This document shows positions 39,881 through 49,774 of a DNA stretch of 64,000 nt, in pieces. Each line of letters begins with the position of its first letter. Positions within the stretch are counted from its first letter, which is position 1. Location: assembly GCF_000091325.1 (NCBI RefSeq), contig NC_014012.1, forward strand, positions 124,001 to 188,000. The letters run 5' to 3'. Both the position numbers and the translations under genes were made by a program. Origin of the DNA: Shewanella violacea DSS12 (GTDB lineage: Bacteria > Pseudomonadota > Gammaproteobacteria > Enterobacterales > Shewanellaceae). Under the pieces are notes generated by a model. The model made no database searches. It was not told the origin of the DNA and was given only the letters and a program-made list of their open reading frames with translations.

Positions 39881-39916
39881 AAATGCCAATCGGTTTGCCG
39901 ATTGGCATTTTTATTG
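39881..39916 (+). terminator. Intrinsic terminator after prlC
   Basis: A 13-bp perfect stem (39881-39893 / 39898-39910) with a TTTG loop and a following T-rich tail. Confidence 0.93.
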
Positions 39917-40076
39917 GCTGGCTTCGAGCTTATCTAGTTCCCTAGAACAGCAACTTGTTATCTGGTATGACCTCTGTTAGCCTTCGGGCTCTTTTTAAAG
40001 GACTGTATTCTAGTATCGTCTTTTAATGGCCGCGTTTTAAGAATCGCTTTTTAAGTATTAGTTGTAAGGACAGTTA

Positions 40077-40607
40077 ATGAATCTCTATTTTAGGCTAATT
40101 TGGCTCTTTATCTGGCGAATTCGCCATTGTAATTCTATCGGTTTCCTCGACACCAGTCGTATCTCCTATCGTGTTTGGCCTCTTGATTGTGATATTAATT
40201 TTCATGTGACCAACTCAAGATATCCGGCATTTCTGGACCTGGCTCGTACCTATATGATGGCCGAAATGGGCTTCCTGAAAAAATTCATCAAGTTGAAGTG
40301 GATGCCAATCGTTAATGCCGCCGAATTCACCTATATCAGAGATATCAAGCCCTTCACTAAGTTTGAGATAGAGACCAAGATTGTAGGCTGGGATGAAAAA
40401 TACGTCTATATAGAACAGAGGTTTGTTAGTGAATCGACCCTACATTGCATAGTACATGTACGCTGTGTTTTTGTGTGCGGAGGTAAGCAAGTCCCTATAG
40501 AAACTATGATCAAGGAGGTTAACTTCGAAGGTCCGGTCCCTGAACTTACCCCCGAAGTGATTAAGTGGAAGCAGTTTCTGCAACTGAAGAAAGAGCGCAA
40601 TATATAA
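40077..40607 (+). CDS. Hotdog-fold acyl-CoA thioesterase-like protein
   Basis: A 176-residue protein with a 4HBT/hotdog core: the DCDINFHVTNSRYPAFLD segment (about residues 38-55), with Asp and Asn/His as in 4-hydroxybenzoyl-CoA thioesterase relatives, then AEFTYIRDIKPF and the WDEKYVYIEQRF strand. A short hydrophobic N-terminus (residues 5-14) resembles THEM6-type proteins and may bind membrane. It probably hydrolyses an acyl thioester; substrate unknown. An AAGGA ribosome site supports the start. Confidence 0.8.
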   Translation: MNLYFRLIWLFIWRIRHCNSIGFLDTSRISYRVWPLDCDINFHVTNSRYPAFLDLARTYMMAEMGFLKKFIKLKWMPIVNAAEFTYIRDIKPFTKFEIETKIVGWDEKYVYIEQRFVSESTLHCIVHVRCVFVCGGKQVPIETMIKEVNFEGPVPELTPEVIKWKQFLQLKKERNI

Positions 40608-40620
40608 AGTTCTTGGTGCC

Positions 40621-40648
40621 TAGTTCCTAGTTTCTGAATCTAGGAACT
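40621..40648. terminator. Hairpin between convergent genes
   Basis: AGTTCCTAG / CTAGGAACT, a 9-bp perfect stem with a 9-10 nt loop, fills the short gap between the thioesterase and the GST gene. Related CTAGGAACT words occur elsewhere at gene ends (58270). Confidence 0.55.
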
Positions 40649-40652
40649 TCTT

Positions 40653-41303
40653 CTAAGGTATCGGCCTCCTGCCCGAGAGGACTTCTATTTTTACTAGTTC
40701 GACCTCTTCCTTCACCTGTTGGAATGCGCCTCTTAATTGAGCTTGATGCCAGTATCTGTCCAAATTATCAAATTCAAATAACTTAAAGTGGTCTTGTGCG
40801 CAGTACAGGCATGGGAAAAGCGCACAGTCTGCCAAGGTTAAGCTATCGCCACACAACCAGTGCTTATCTTCTAACTGAGTATTTAAGTATTGCAGGAAGC
40901 GAGTAATATTATTTTCTAAATGCTTAATCCTAATTTGGTTTTTCTCTTTTGATTCAATTTTTTGATGTTCGAGTTCAAATAATATATTACTGAAATCGTT
41001 ATCGATTAGACGATCTTGTAGGCGTGTATCTAGAGCAATTTTATGTTCTCTAGGTAGTAATCGAGTGCCTGTGGAGAACTCATGATCGATATATTCAATG
41101 ATAATGCTCGACTCAGGAATCAAGTCTCCAGACCGAGTCTTGAGGAGTGGTACCTTGCCGGGAGGATAAACCTGACAGAACTCTTTACGGGAGAAGGGAT
41201 CGCTAAGTTCTATGATTCTTGGGTAGAAGTTGGCTTGTTTTTCGTAAAGGGCTATGAGGACTTTCTGTGAGTAGCGGGAAAGTGGATGATAAAACAGCTC
41301 CAT
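40653..41303 (-). CDS. Glutathione S-transferase family protein
   Basis: A 216-residue cytosolic GST. The N-terminal thioredoxin-like domain starts MELFYHPLSRYSQKV, with Ser/Tyr as possible catalytic residues; the glutathione-binding PGKVPLL and SSIIIEY segments lie near residues 48-70. The all-helical C-terminal domain includes LTLADCALFP (N-capping box region, about 155-165). Likely conjugates or reduces with glutathione; substrate not predictable. A LysR regulator follows upstream on the same strand, 156 bp away. Confidence 0.88.
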   Translation of the reverse strand: MELFYHPLSRYSQKVLIALYEKQANFYPRIIELSDPFSRKEFCQVYPPGKVPLLKTRSGDLIPESSIIIEYIDHEFSTGTRLLPREHKIALDTRLQDRLIDNDFSNILFELEHQKIESKEKNQIRIKHLENNITRFLQYLNTQLEDKHWLCGDSLTLADCALFPCLYCAQDHFKLFEFDNLDRYWHQAQLRGAFQQVKEEVELVKIEVLSGRRPIP

Positions 41304-41459
41304 CAGTGTTCGCCCTCAAAGATCAATGTAAGTCCTATAGATAATTTTAGTCGCTCTAGGTTAGAGCGCAAACCCATAACCTATGGAGTCTCAGGCTAAA
41401 ATATGTGACGAGTCCCTGACTAGACACCTAGTTGAATTAAGCTTTGAGCCATTCTTTAG

Positions 41460-42353
41460 TTAAGCCATTAGGCGCTCTTTAATAAAGTCGATAAAAGCCT
41501 GCACTTTAGGTGGTATCACATCATTGAAAGGGTGAGTCGCGTAGATGAGTCCTTCTTGTAGATGATAATCGGACAAGATATGCACCAAGTGTTTACTGGC
41601 TATCTGAGGCTGAGCTAAATAGCTTGGTAAAATGCCGATACCGAGTCCCTGTTTAACTAAGCTCATGACTCCTAAGTTACTATTACAGGTGGTAGATGGA
41701 TTGATATTGAGTTTGAAGTTATCACCATAACTATTTTGGATTTGATATCGCTTCGGCAACTGATTAGATGCCTGCAACACCCATAGATGCATCTGTAACA
41801 TATCCGGATGCAGTGGCGAGCCATGTTGTTCTAAGTATTCGGGGCTGGCGACAAGGTATTCATCGAATTGGGCCAGTTTGATGGCATCTATTCGCGGATC
41901 CATACGGGCACCAGTCTGAATGGCGATATCGATCTTATTATCTTTCAGGTCCATGGGGCTATCTTCCAGCTGTATCGAAATACGGATCTTAGGATACAGG
42001 CGATGGAATTCTCCCATATGTTGGAGGAGATCGTGTTCGCCGAAGCAAACCGGAGCTAAAATTCTAATGTTGCCATGGAGTTCAATATTATCAGGACGAG
42101 TCGAGTTTTCGGCTTGCTTGGCTAGCTGCAGCAGTTCGGCACAATAATAATAGAAATTCTGACCATCTTGGGTGAGTCCCATTTTTCTTGTGGTTCTTTG
42201 GATCAGTTGTGTCTCACATCTAAGCTCTAACTTTTTCAGGTGTTGACTGACCATAGAGCGGCTGATGCCAAGCTCTTCAGCCGCAGCAGTGAGTGAGCCC
42301 TGCTCGACGACGTTTGCAAAGACTAGCATTCGGTACAGTTGCCCTGCGTCCAT
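41460..42353 (-). CDS. LysR-family transcriptional regulator
   Basis: A 297-residue LTTR with the N-terminal winged helix-turn-helix (VEQGSLTAAAEELGISRSMVSQHLKKLE split across residues 15-42) and a periplasmic-binding-like effector domain. It closely follows the common CrgA/AaeR-like subgroup pattern (RILAPVCFGEH, DIAIQTGARMD). Neighbours are the downstream GST gene and the divergent glycosylase gene; either may be its target. The 203-bp gap on its other side would carry its operator. Confidence 0.9.
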   Translation of the reverse strand: MDAGQLYRMLVFANVVEQGSLTAAAEELGISRSMVSQHLKKLELRCETQLIQRTTRKMGLTQDGQNFYYYCAELLQLAKQAENSTRPDNIELHGNIRILAPVCFGEHDLLQHMGEFHRLYPKIRISIQLEDSPMDLKDNKIDIAIQTGARMDPRIDAIKLAQFDEYLVASPEYLEQHGSPLHPDMLQMHLWVLQASNQLPKRYQIQNSYGDNFKLNINPSTTCNSNLGVMSLVKQGLGIGILPSYLAQPQIASKHLVHILSDYHLQEGLIYATHPFNDVIPPKVQAFIDFIKERLMA

Positions 42354-42556
42354 AAATTATCCCCGTAACTAAACAAGCGATACTTAAATAATACTAACCA
42401 AACTCTGATATAAATATTGATTGTTTACTGAGTGACAGGCTATTAAAGCTAGATGTTTGTTTGGTTTTTGTCCACTAGTCTCGGACTATCTTGTTGCTTT
42501 CTGTATTAGATTTCTTACTATGTACAGATTATTTAGTTAGGAATCGATATTCCAAT

Positions 42557-43255
42557 ATGAGTCGACAAGAATCTTTCTCTGCCGTTTATCAAAGAGCCAG
42601 TGACCGTAAAGGCGGCGATGAAGGTCTAGAGAGCCTGCTACCTAATAGTAATTCTAATTTAAGTCTCGATGATATAGGTCAGTATAGCGATGCTCAGCTA
42701 CTGTCTGAGATGAGTAAGAAGGTATTCCAGTCAGGGTTTGTCTGGCGCATTGTCGAGAACAAATGGCCAGCCTACGAGAAAGCTTTCTTCAATTTTGAGC
42801 CTATGAAGGTGCTAATGCTATCGCCCGAGCAGTTACATGATCGAGCTAGCGACGCGACGCTTATCAGGCATATGAAAAAGACCATGGCCATCTATGATAA
42901 TGCGCTGATGATTCAGGACATTGCCAGAGAGCATGGCAGCTTAGCCGAATTTATTGCCAACTGGCCAGGTGAGGATATTACCGGTTTATGGGCCCAGCTT
43001 AAGCGCAGAGGCACTCGACTCGGCGGTAACACTGGCCCCTACTTTCTGCGGGCCATGGGCAAAGATACCTTCCTGCTAACCGGCGATGTGCAAGCTTATA
43101 TGAAAGCACACAAGCTGGTGGACTTTGGTTTCAGCTCTAAGAGTGGGCTCAAGCAAGTACAAGCCGTATTCAATGGCTGGCAACAAGAGTCGGGTCGCAG
43201 CTTTGCCGATATCAGCCGTATTCTAGCTTATGGCGTAGGGGATAATAGGGTTTAA
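42557..43255 (+). CDS. DNA-3-methyladenine glycosylase I-like protein
   Basis: This 232-residue protein belongs to the TAG/COG2818 superfamily: the SKKVFQSGFVWRIVENKWPAYE block matches the TAG active-site helix region, and GPYFLRAMGKDTFLLTGDVQAYM resembles its HhH-GPD-type end. The four Cys/His zinc ligands of E. coli TAG are not visible, so it is a zinc-free variant. It probably removes alkylated purines. The frame opens at 42491, but MSRQESF (42557) is preferred because upstream residues are hydrophobic and unlike the family. Confidence 0.8.
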   Translation: MSRQESFSAVYQRASDRKGGDEGLESLLPNSNSNLSLDDIGQYSDAQLLSEMSKKVFQSGFVWRIVENKWPAYEKAFFNFEPMKVLMLSPEQLHDRASDATLIRHMKKTMAIYDNALMIQDIAREHGSLAEFIANWPGEDITGLWAQLKRRGTRLGGNTGPYFLRAMGKDTFLLTGDVQAYMKAHKLVDFGFSSKSGLKQVQAVFNGWQQESGRSFADISRILAYGVGDNRV

Positions 43256-43266
43256 GCTTACCCCAT

Positions 43267-43294
43267 AAAAAAAGCCAGCCTGGAATGGGCTGGC
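43267..43294 (-). terminator. Intrinsic terminator of the TorF-family gene
   Basis: GCCAGCC / GGCTGGC stem with a 7-nt loop, followed on the minus strand by seven T. It serves the leftward gene ending at 43383. Confidence 0.88.
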
Positions 43295-43361
43295 GAAAGT
43301 TTGCCAAAGACTGAGCAATAAGTAGTGATATGTATTGGGCTATCTAGCTGGGTAAAACTGT

Positions 43362-43384
43362 TTCTAACTTCTAACTTCTAACTT
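43362..43384. repeat. 7-bp tandem repeat (TTCTAAC)n
   Basis: Just over three perfect copies of TTCTAAC run up to and overlap the stop codon of the TorF-family gene. Confidence 0.85.
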
Positions 43385-44141
43385 AGAAACTTTTATTGAT
43401 ACCAATAACTAATCGGTCATCAAAAATTTCAGTTTGTGTGCCATAGACCTTGTGGGTCTCATCGACTGTGCTGCCGTGGTATCTCAAGTCGAACTTAAGC
43501 CCTAAATAGACCTTACTTAGGCCTAGATTCCAGTGTCCCCAACCTTCAGCACCTTCACCGTCTAAGTCTTGATAACCCACAGAACCGGAAACGTTCACGC
43601 CGTTGCTGAATGCATAACTCGGGTGAATGGCGTAGTTAACCCCTTGCCAGCCGTTGACACCAAACCAATCATCGATTGTTGGGGTGACTTCAAGTTGAAT
43701 GTTAGCTCGGCCGAATTGTTTGCCGACTTTAAGCCATAATTCTGTGTAGTTCGAATATGAAGCACCTGGATACAGATAAGAGAACACCATGACATCGTAG
43801 GTGAAGCCGCTGTCACCGAACTCGCCAGCCTTGCCGATGAAAGGGGCGGTGACTATTTCCAGATTTGGATCGGCAAACTTGATGTTTGATGCGAATACAC
43901 CGGCATACCAACCATCATTATTGCCCCAGCCTAAGGTGCCCTGTACCACAGGAACGTCACCGTCCATGGTTTCAGATTCGCCGCGAAATACGTAGTCCGA
44001 GGCAAAGGTCAGGTTACCTGTGATGGTGCCGCCTAGCACTTCTGAGCTTGAGTTTGATTCTGCTGCCTGAGCAAAGGAAGAGGCTGAAAGTAATAATCCA
44101 CTTAGCAGTAAGCTGTAGTGTAGTTTCATCTTGACTGTCAT
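43383..44141 (-). CDS. TorF-family putative porin
   Basis: A 252-residue outer-membrane protein of the TorF (gcw_chp) family: signal peptide ending SFAQA, the NLTFASDYVFRG N-terminal strand, PVVQGTLGW and GWYAGVFAS motifs, an even series of aromatic strands and a terminal NKSF with final phenylalanine. In Shewanella the founding member is encoded near the TMAO reductase genes, but the transported solute is not established. The nearby 7-bp repeat overlaps its stop codon. Confidence 0.87.
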   Translation of the reverse strand: MTVKMKLHYSLLLSGLLLSASSFAQAAESNSSSEVLGGTITGNLTFASDYVFRGESETMDGDVPVVQGTLGWGNNDGWYAGVFASNIKFADPNLEIVTAPFIGKAGEFGDSGFTYDVMVFSYLYPGASYSNYTELWLKVGKQFGRANIQLEVTPTIDDWFGVNGWQGVNYAIHPSYAFSNGVNVSGSVGYQDLDGEGAEGWGHWNLGLSKVYLGLKFDLRYHGSTVDETHKVYGTQTEIFDDRLVIGINKSF

Positions 44142-44572
44142 GTTCGTAATCTCACATAGATAGAATTTGTTAGCGCAGTTGCATCATAAGGGGGATATGT
44201 GAATAGAATTGCTTGCTGGGATGAATCAAAAGCGAAAAGATATGAAGATATATGAATGAGTTAGCCGACTTAGCTAGTCTGTAATAACTCTGACCTCCTA
44301 GATTATTATTTTTGCTTGAATTGAGATAGCTACTAAGGCCATAAAACTGGATTCTCATTAACCTACTCGTAACATAAGCGTATGATTCTCAGCTTAAATT
44401 TGCATTAACTTACAATTTTACTGTCGGTTCTACTTGTTGACCTTGTTCCATTATGAGATAAAAGGCACGTTCGAATCTTATACAATAATTTATGTGTCCA
44501 AATATACCTGTAATAGTCGTTTCTATTGTTCGGGATAGCATATCTGGGTCGGTTGCTTTGATAGGAGTTCTC
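44142..44572. other. Divergent intergenic region, TorF-family gene / acrA-like
   Basis: 430 bp with both promoters. No TetR-type palindrome or strong hexamer pair was recognised near the efflux operon, and no local regulator gene accompanies the pump. Confidence 0.35.
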
Positions 44573-45736
44573 ATGCGGCAAATAGTGAAAATTGCCTCTT
44601 TTTTAAGTGTGGCGTTATGGATTACTGCTTGTGGACAAAATGGCGATGTTAAGCCAGGCCACAAGCCAGGAAGCACGGAAGTTGGCGTCATTAAAGTTAC
44701 AACCCTGTCTCAGGATATTCGTATTGAATTGCCGGGAAGGAGTAAGGCCTTTCTCGAAGCTGAAGTCAGGCCTCAGGCATCGGGTATTATCACCGAACGT
44801 AGTTTTGTCGAAGGCAGTGATGTTCACAAGGGTCAGTCTCTGTATTTGATTGATTCAGCCACCTATAAAGCAAGACTGCTCAGCACAGAAGCCGATCTGG
44901 CTAGTGCTAAGGCTGGTTTAGTGTCGGCCAAAGCGAAAGCATTGCGTTTTAACGAGTTGATCAAGATAAATGCCATCAGTCAGCAAGATTTTGAAGAAGC
45001 GGATGCTCAGTATAAAGAAGCGCTAGCTAAGGTAGCTGTGGCTAACGCTGCCATAAATACCGCCAAAATCAACTTGGTCTATACGGAAGTTAAGGCGCCT
45101 ATCTCGGGCAGGATTGGTAAGTCTAGTGTTACGGCTGGTGCGCTGGTGACAGCTAACCAGACACAAATCTTGGCAAAGATTCAGCAACTTGATCCTATCA
45201 ATGTGGATATCGCTCAGTCCAGTGCACAGCTATTGCGCCTAAAGGCTAAGCTGAGACAAGGTAAATTACAGGCAACAGATAACGCAGATGTGCAGCTTAT
45301 TCTCGAAGACGGCACTACTTATGCCCATGCGGGTGTATTGCGCTTTGCCGAGGTGAGTGTCGATGAGAATACTGGTTCGGTAACCTTGAGAGCCGAGTTC
45401 CCTAATCCTGAAGGTTTGTTATTGCCTGGCATGTATGTCCGTGCTGTGCTTAATGCAGGTACAGATCCGCAAGCGATTCTAGTGCCTCAGAAAGCGATCA
45501 CCCGTAATAGTAAGGGCCAAGCCGTAGCTATGTTAGTCAATAGCGATAACAAGGTTGAATCTCGTGTCGTGACTACTGCCGAGGTGATCGATCACCAATG
45601 GCGGATCATAGATGGTCTGGCTGTCGGCGATACTCTCATTGTCGAAGGATTACAGAAAATTCGTCCTGGCGCTGCAGTTAAACCCGTAGCTGCCGCCTCA
45701 AGTACATCAGCCAGTCAGTCGGCTAACCAAAAATAA
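44573..45736 (+). CDS. RND efflux periplasmic adaptor lipoprotein (AcrA/MexA type)
   Basis: The adaptor links an inner-membrane RND pump to an outer-membrane channel. From the ATG at 44573 (AGGAG ribosome site) the 387-residue precursor has a lipobox (WITACG), so Cys20 or so is lipidated. Then come the VRPQASGIITERSF biotinyl-lipoyl half, an alpha-helical hairpin with alternating Ala/Lys (about residues 95-165), TEVKAPISGRIG, and beta-barrel and membrane-proximal domains. The pump gene starts 16 bp downstream. Confidence 0.93.
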   Translation: MRQIVKIASFLSVALWITACGQNGDVKPGHKPGSTEVGVIKVTTLSQDIRIELPGRSKAFLEAEVRPQASGIITERSFVEGSDVHKGQSLYLIDSATYKARLLSTEADLASAKAGLVSAKAKALRFNELIKINAISQQDFEEADAQYKEALAKVAVANAAINTAKINLVYTEVKAPISGRIGKSSVTAGALVTANQTQILAKIQQLDPINVDIAQSSAQLLRLKAKLRQGKLQATDNADVQLILEDGTTYAHAGVLRFAEVSVDENTGSVTLRAEFPNPEGLLLPGMYVRAVLNAGTDPQAILVPQKAITRNSKGQAVAMLVNSDNKVESRVVTTAEVIDHQWRIIDGLAVGDTLIVEGLQKIRPGAAVKPVAAASSTSASQSANQK

Positions 45737-45751
45737 GGTTAAGGTAGAGTT

Positions 45752-48700
45752 ATGGCACGTTTCTTTATCGATCGCCCTATTTTTGCTTGGGTGATCGCCA
45801 TTATTGTGATGCTGGCCGGGGTCTTGTCGATCTTTGGATTGCCCGTATCTCAGTATCCGAGTATCGCACCACCAACCGTAGTGATCAGTGCTAGTTATCC
45901 AGGTGCTTCAGCTAAAACCATGGAAGATTCGGTGACCCAGGTCATTGAGCAGCGTATGACAGGTATCGATAACCTGCGTTACATCTCTTCCACCAGTGAT
46001 AGTTTCGGTAATGCACAGATCACCTTAACCTTTAACGCTGAGGCGGATCCAGATATCGCCCAGGTACAGGTGCAGAATAAGTTACAGCTGGCAATGCCGC
46101 TGCTGCCCCAGGAAGTTCAGGCTCAGGGCGTCAAGGTTAACAAGTCGAGTTCTGGCTTCTTGATGGTCCTAGGTTTCGTATCTAAAGATGGCTCCTTAGA
46201 TAAGAATGATATCGCGGATTATGTAGCTTCTAACATACAGGACCCCATGAGCCGGGTGACAGGTATAGGTGAGATTCAACTGTTTGGTGCTCAGTACGCT
46301 ATGCGTATCTGGCTAGATCCCCTCAAGTTGACTCAGTATAAGCTGACCAGCATAGATATCATGGCATCTATACGTGAGCAAAATGCGCAAATATCAGCGG
46401 GTCAGTTGGGAGGGTCTCCATCAGTCGGTGGCCAAGAGCTTAACGCAACTGTATCGGCCCAGAGTCGATTGCAGACACCAGAACAGTTCGAGCAGATCAT
46501 CATCAAGTCGGATTCTAGCGGTGCGAATGTCTATCTTAAGGATGTGGCTAAGATTGAGCTTGGTGCAGAAAGCTATGCGGTAGAGTCTTTCTACAATGGT
46601 AAGCCCGCGGCAGGATTGGCGGTTAAGCTGGCAACTGGGGCTAATGCTCTGGCGACGGCTAACGCGGTTCGAGCCAAGATTGAAGAGATGAAACCTTTCT
46701 TTCCCCAAGGAATAGAAGTGGTTTATCCCTATGATACTACGCCATTCGTAGAGCAATCTATCGAAGGCGTGGTGCATACCTTGTTTGAGGCGGTGATCTT
46801 AGTTTTCTTGATCATGTATCTGTTCCTGCAGAACTTACGCGCGACATTAATTCCGACCATAGCTGTGCCTGTGGTGTTATTGGGTACCTTCGCCATTCTG
46901 TCGGCGGTGGGTTTCTCCATCAACACCTTGACCATGTTTGCCATGGTACTGGCCATAGGTCTGCTGGTGGATGACGCCATTGTGGTGGTGGAAAATGTTG
47001 AACGTGTGATGCAGGAGGAGGGGCTTAGCCCAGTCGAGGCCACCAAGAAATCCATGGATCAGATTACCGGAGCCTTAGTGGGAATCGGCCTGACTCTGTC
47101 GGCGGTATTCGTGCCCATGGCATTTATGTCGGGTTCGACCGGCGTGATCTATCGCCAATTCTCGGTCACGATTGTAGCGGCTATGGGACTCTCGGTGATG
47201 GTAGCCTTGATTCTGACACCGGCTCTATGTGCAACTATGCTTAAGCCGATGAAGAAGGGCCAGACACATATTAATACTGGCTTCTTCGGTTGGTTTAACC
47301 GTAGCTTCGACAAACTGACATCTCGTTACACAGACAGTGTTGCTGCCATGATTAAACGCACCGGCCGTGTGATGTTGATCTATCTGGCATTAGTCGTCGC
47401 TGTGGGTTGGATCTTTATGCGTATGCCTACCGCCTTCCTGCCCGATGAAGATCAGGGCATCATGTTTACTCAGGCTATCTTGCCGGTGAACTCGACTCAG
47501 GAAAGCACCCAGAAGGTGATGGAGAAAGTCACCGACTTCTATCTCAATGAGGAAAGTGAAAACGTTGAATCAGTATTCAGCGTCTCAGGTTTCAGCTTCG
47601 CGGGTAGTGGTCAGAATATGGGTATCGCTTTCGTCAGCCTGAAAGATTGGACCGAGCGTAAAGGCGCTGGACAGGATGTTAAGTCGGTTGCGGCTCGTGC
47701 CATGGGTAAGTTTATGCAGATGAAGGAGGCCTTCGTGTTTGCCTTCGTGCCTCCTGCTGTGATTGAGCTGGGTACGGCGAACGGTTTCGACTTCTATCTA
47801 CAGGACAGGAATGGCCAAGGTCATGAAAAACTTGTAGAAGCGAGAAACATGTTACTGGGCATGGCGAGAGAAAATCCTAATCTGGTGGGCGTCCGCCCCA
47901 ATGGTCAGGAAGATGCACCTATGTATCAGATACATATAGATCAGGCTAAGATCAGAGCCTTAGGTGTAGATATCAACTCGGTGAATAGCGTGCTGGGTAC
48001 GGCTTGGGGTGGTTCATACGTGAATGACTTCATCGATCGTGGTCGGGTTAAGAAGGTCTATGTACAAGGTGAAGCCAAATACCGAATGCAGCCGGAAGAT
48101 CTCGATTCCTGGTATGTACGTAATACCAAAGGGGAGATGGTGGCTTTCTCGGCCTTCGCAACCGGTAGCTGGGAATATGCATCGCCTCGTTTGGAGCGAT
48201 TTAACGGTCTGCCTGCGATGAATATCCAGGGCGGAACAGCACCTGGCTATAGTACTGGTGCTGCCATGGTCGATATCGAAGAGATGGTGAAAAAATTGCC
48301 ATCAGGATTCGGTGTTGAGTGGAACGGTTTATCCTATGAGGAACGTCTCTCGGGCAACCAGGCACCGGCTCTATATGCCCTGTCTATTATTGTGGTATTC
48401 CTAGTCTTAGCAGCCCTCTATGAGAGTTGGTCTGTGCCTTTCTCGGTCATATTAGTGGTGCCTTTGGGTATTATTGGCTCGCTTATCGCCATGAATGCTC
48501 GCGGCTTACCTAATGACGTATTCTTCCAGGTGGCACTGTTAACGACAGTGGGGCTGGCGACGAAGAACGCCATTCTGATTGTTGAATTTGCCAAGGAATA
48601 TTACGAGAACGGTGCTAACTTAGTGGATGCTACGCTACATGCGGTGCGCGTGCGTCTGCGTCCGATCTTGATGACCTCTCTGGCCTTCGGTCTGGGTGTA

Positions 48701-48895
48701 GTGCCTCTAGCCATCAGTACTGGTGTAGGCTCAGGTAGTCAGAACGCCATAGGTACAGGTGTACTTGGCGGCATGATGAGTGCGACCTTTATGGGAATAT
48801 TCTTCATCCCAATCTTCTTCGTGGTTGTCGAGCGTATGTTCAGCAAGCGAGAGAAGAAGAAGGCTGTCGAAGCCGAGACCAGCGCTAGGCTATAG
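45752..48895 (+). CDS. RND multidrug efflux transporter (AcrB/MexB type)
   Basis: A 1047-residue HAE1-family proton-driven drug pump. It starts [13 protein letters not shown] and carries the RND signature blocks: [12 protein letters not shown], the [20 protein letters not shown] helix with the proton-relay aspartates, [13 protein letters not shown] and the C-terminal [13 protein letters not shown] strong terminator follows, and no outer-membrane TolC gene is linked, so it presumably uses a genome-encoded TolC. Drug range cannot be read from sequence. Confidence 0.94.
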   Translation: MARFFIDRPIFAWVIAIIVMLAGVLSIFGLPVSQYPSIAPPTVVISASYPGASAKTMEDSVTQVIEQRMTGIDNLRYISSTSDSFGNAQITLTFNAEADPDIAQVQVQNKLQLAMPLLPQEVQAQGVKVNKSSSGFLMVLGFVSKDGSLDKNDIADYVASNIQDPMSRVTGIGEIQLFGAQYAMRIWLDPLKLTQYKLTSIDIMASIREQNAQISAGQLGGSPSVGGQELNATVSAQSRLQTPEQFEQIIIKSDSSGANVYLKDVAKIELGAESYAVESFYNGKPAAGLAVKLATGANALATANAVRAKIEEMKPFFPQGIEVVYPYDTTPFVEQSIEGVVHTLFEAVILVFLIMYLFLQNLRATLIPTIAVPVVLLGTFAILSAVGFSINTLTMFAMVLAIGLLVDDAIVVVENVERVMQEEGLSPVEATKKSMDQITGALVGIGLTLSAVFVPMAFMSGSTGVIYRQFSVTIVAAMGLSVMVALILTPALCATMLKPMKKGQTHINTGFFGWFNRSFDKLTSRYTDSVAAMIKRTGRVMLIYLALVVAVGWIFMRMPTAFLPDEDQGIMFTQAILPVNSTQESTQKVMEKVTDFYLNEESENVESVFSVSGFSFAGSGQNMGIAFVSLKDWTERKGAGQDVKSVAARAMGKFMQMKEAFVFAFVPPAVIELGTANGFDFYLQDRNGQGHEKLVEARNMLLGMARENPNLVGVRPNGQEDAPMYQIHIDQAKIRALGVDINSVNSVLGTAWGGSYVNDFIDRGRVKKVYVQGEAKYRMQPEDLDSWYVRNTKGEMVAFSAFATGSWEYASPRLERFNGLPAMNIQGGTAPGYSTGAAMVDIEEMVKKLPSGFGVEWNGLSYEERLSGNQAPALYALSIIVVFLVLAALYESWSVPFSVILVVPLGIIGSLIAMNARGLPNDVFFQVALLTTVGLATKNAILIVEFAKEYYENGANLVDATLHAVRVRLRPILMTSLAFGLGVVPLAISTGVGSGSQNAIGTGVLGGMMSATFMGIFFIPIFFVVVERMFSKREKKKAVEAETSARL

Positions 48896-48925
48896 CAGGT
48901 GATGTTCTCGACTCGATAAGGTCTT

Positions 48926-48958
48926 AAAAAACCCGGTAATTTCATTGCCGGGTTTTTT
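48926..48958 (+). terminator. Intrinsic terminator after the RND operon
   Basis: CCCGGTAA / TTGCCGGG stem (one G-U pair) flanked by six A and six T, so it can act on both strands. Confidence 0.92.
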
Positions 48959-49047
48959 ATTGGGAGCAAACTTAGCACTACACCTTTGGTTAAGTATTAT
49001 CTGTATTGGCTTAAATAATATCGATTAATTAGGGAGAGAGGTACTTT

Positions 49048-49479
49048 ATGGATAATCAAAACTATGCAGGACTTAAAATAAGGTTTGTTGCTGCACTCAT
49101 TGACCTTGGAATCATGATCCCCACTGTTTATCTTCCTTTGAGCCTGATCTATGGCGGCGAATATTGGGAAGGCGAGCAAGCCTTACATGGCTTTTGGGAT
49201 CTATTTTTAGGCTATGTCCTACCTTTTATCGCCACGATTTTCTTCTGGTTGAAATATCTGGGTACGCCAGGAAAGATGATCACTAAGCTAAAAGTGGTCG
49301 ATGCAGAAACAGGTAACAAACTCACCGTTATTCAAGCTCTGGGGCGATACTTTGGGTATTTCCTTGCTGCACTTCCTTGCTTCATAGGACTAATCTGGAT
49401 TGGGTTAGATGAAAGGAAGCAGGGATGGCACGATAAATTAGCTAAAACTCTAGTTATCAGAAAAGCCGAAAAGGGATGA
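49048..49479 (+). CDS. RDD-family membrane protein
   Basis: A 143-residue inner-membrane protein with the RDD layout: the first helix carries R-x-x-A-x-x-I-D-L (residues 9-19), a second hydrophobic pair spans about 25-70, a K-x-x-G-T-P-G-K motif follows at 71-76, and D-E-R-K-Q-G-W-H-D-K-L-A lies near the end. RDD proteins are implicated in ion or metabolite transport (some as Na+/H+ antiporters), but most are uncharacterised. Start is supported by a purine-rich GGGAGAGAGG ribosome site. Confidence 0.85.
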   Translation: MDNQNYAGLKIRFVAALIDLGIMIPTVYLPLSLIYGGEYWEGEQALHGFWDLFLGYVLPFIATIFFWLKYLGTPGKMITKLKVVDAETGNKLTVIQALGRYFGYFLAALPCFIGLIWIGLDERKQGWHDKLAKTLVIRKAEKG

Positions 49480-49717
49480 GGTTTTTAGTCAGGTGAAGGT
49501 TGCATTCCTGCTCTTAATATTCCAGATAAGTGGTGCAGCTTCATGGTTTTGGTCGCTGTGCCGCCTGAATGGGAAAGCTCGAAGATAGGTTAAAAGATCA
49601 TGGCTACACTCGCCTATGATGAATAATGATGCTGTGATCGATGCAGTTGTAACTTGTCTAAGTAACGGGAGGTTTTATCAAGGCCAAACGCAACAAGGTC
49701 TAGCCTTTCCCTAAAGC

Positions 49718-49745
49718 GACGAAGTTGGGCTAGCCCAACCTCGTC
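49718..49745. terminator. Near-perfect 13-bp inverted repeat before abgT 3' end
   Basis: GACGAAGTTGGGC / GCCCAACCTCGTC pair with one mismatch around a 2-base centre, between convergent RDD and AbgT genes. T tracts are weak. It is either a bidirectional terminator or a protein-binding palindrome. Confidence 0.5.
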
Positions 49746-49774
49746 TTAGCTTTCATCACAAAATCTAATAGCTT

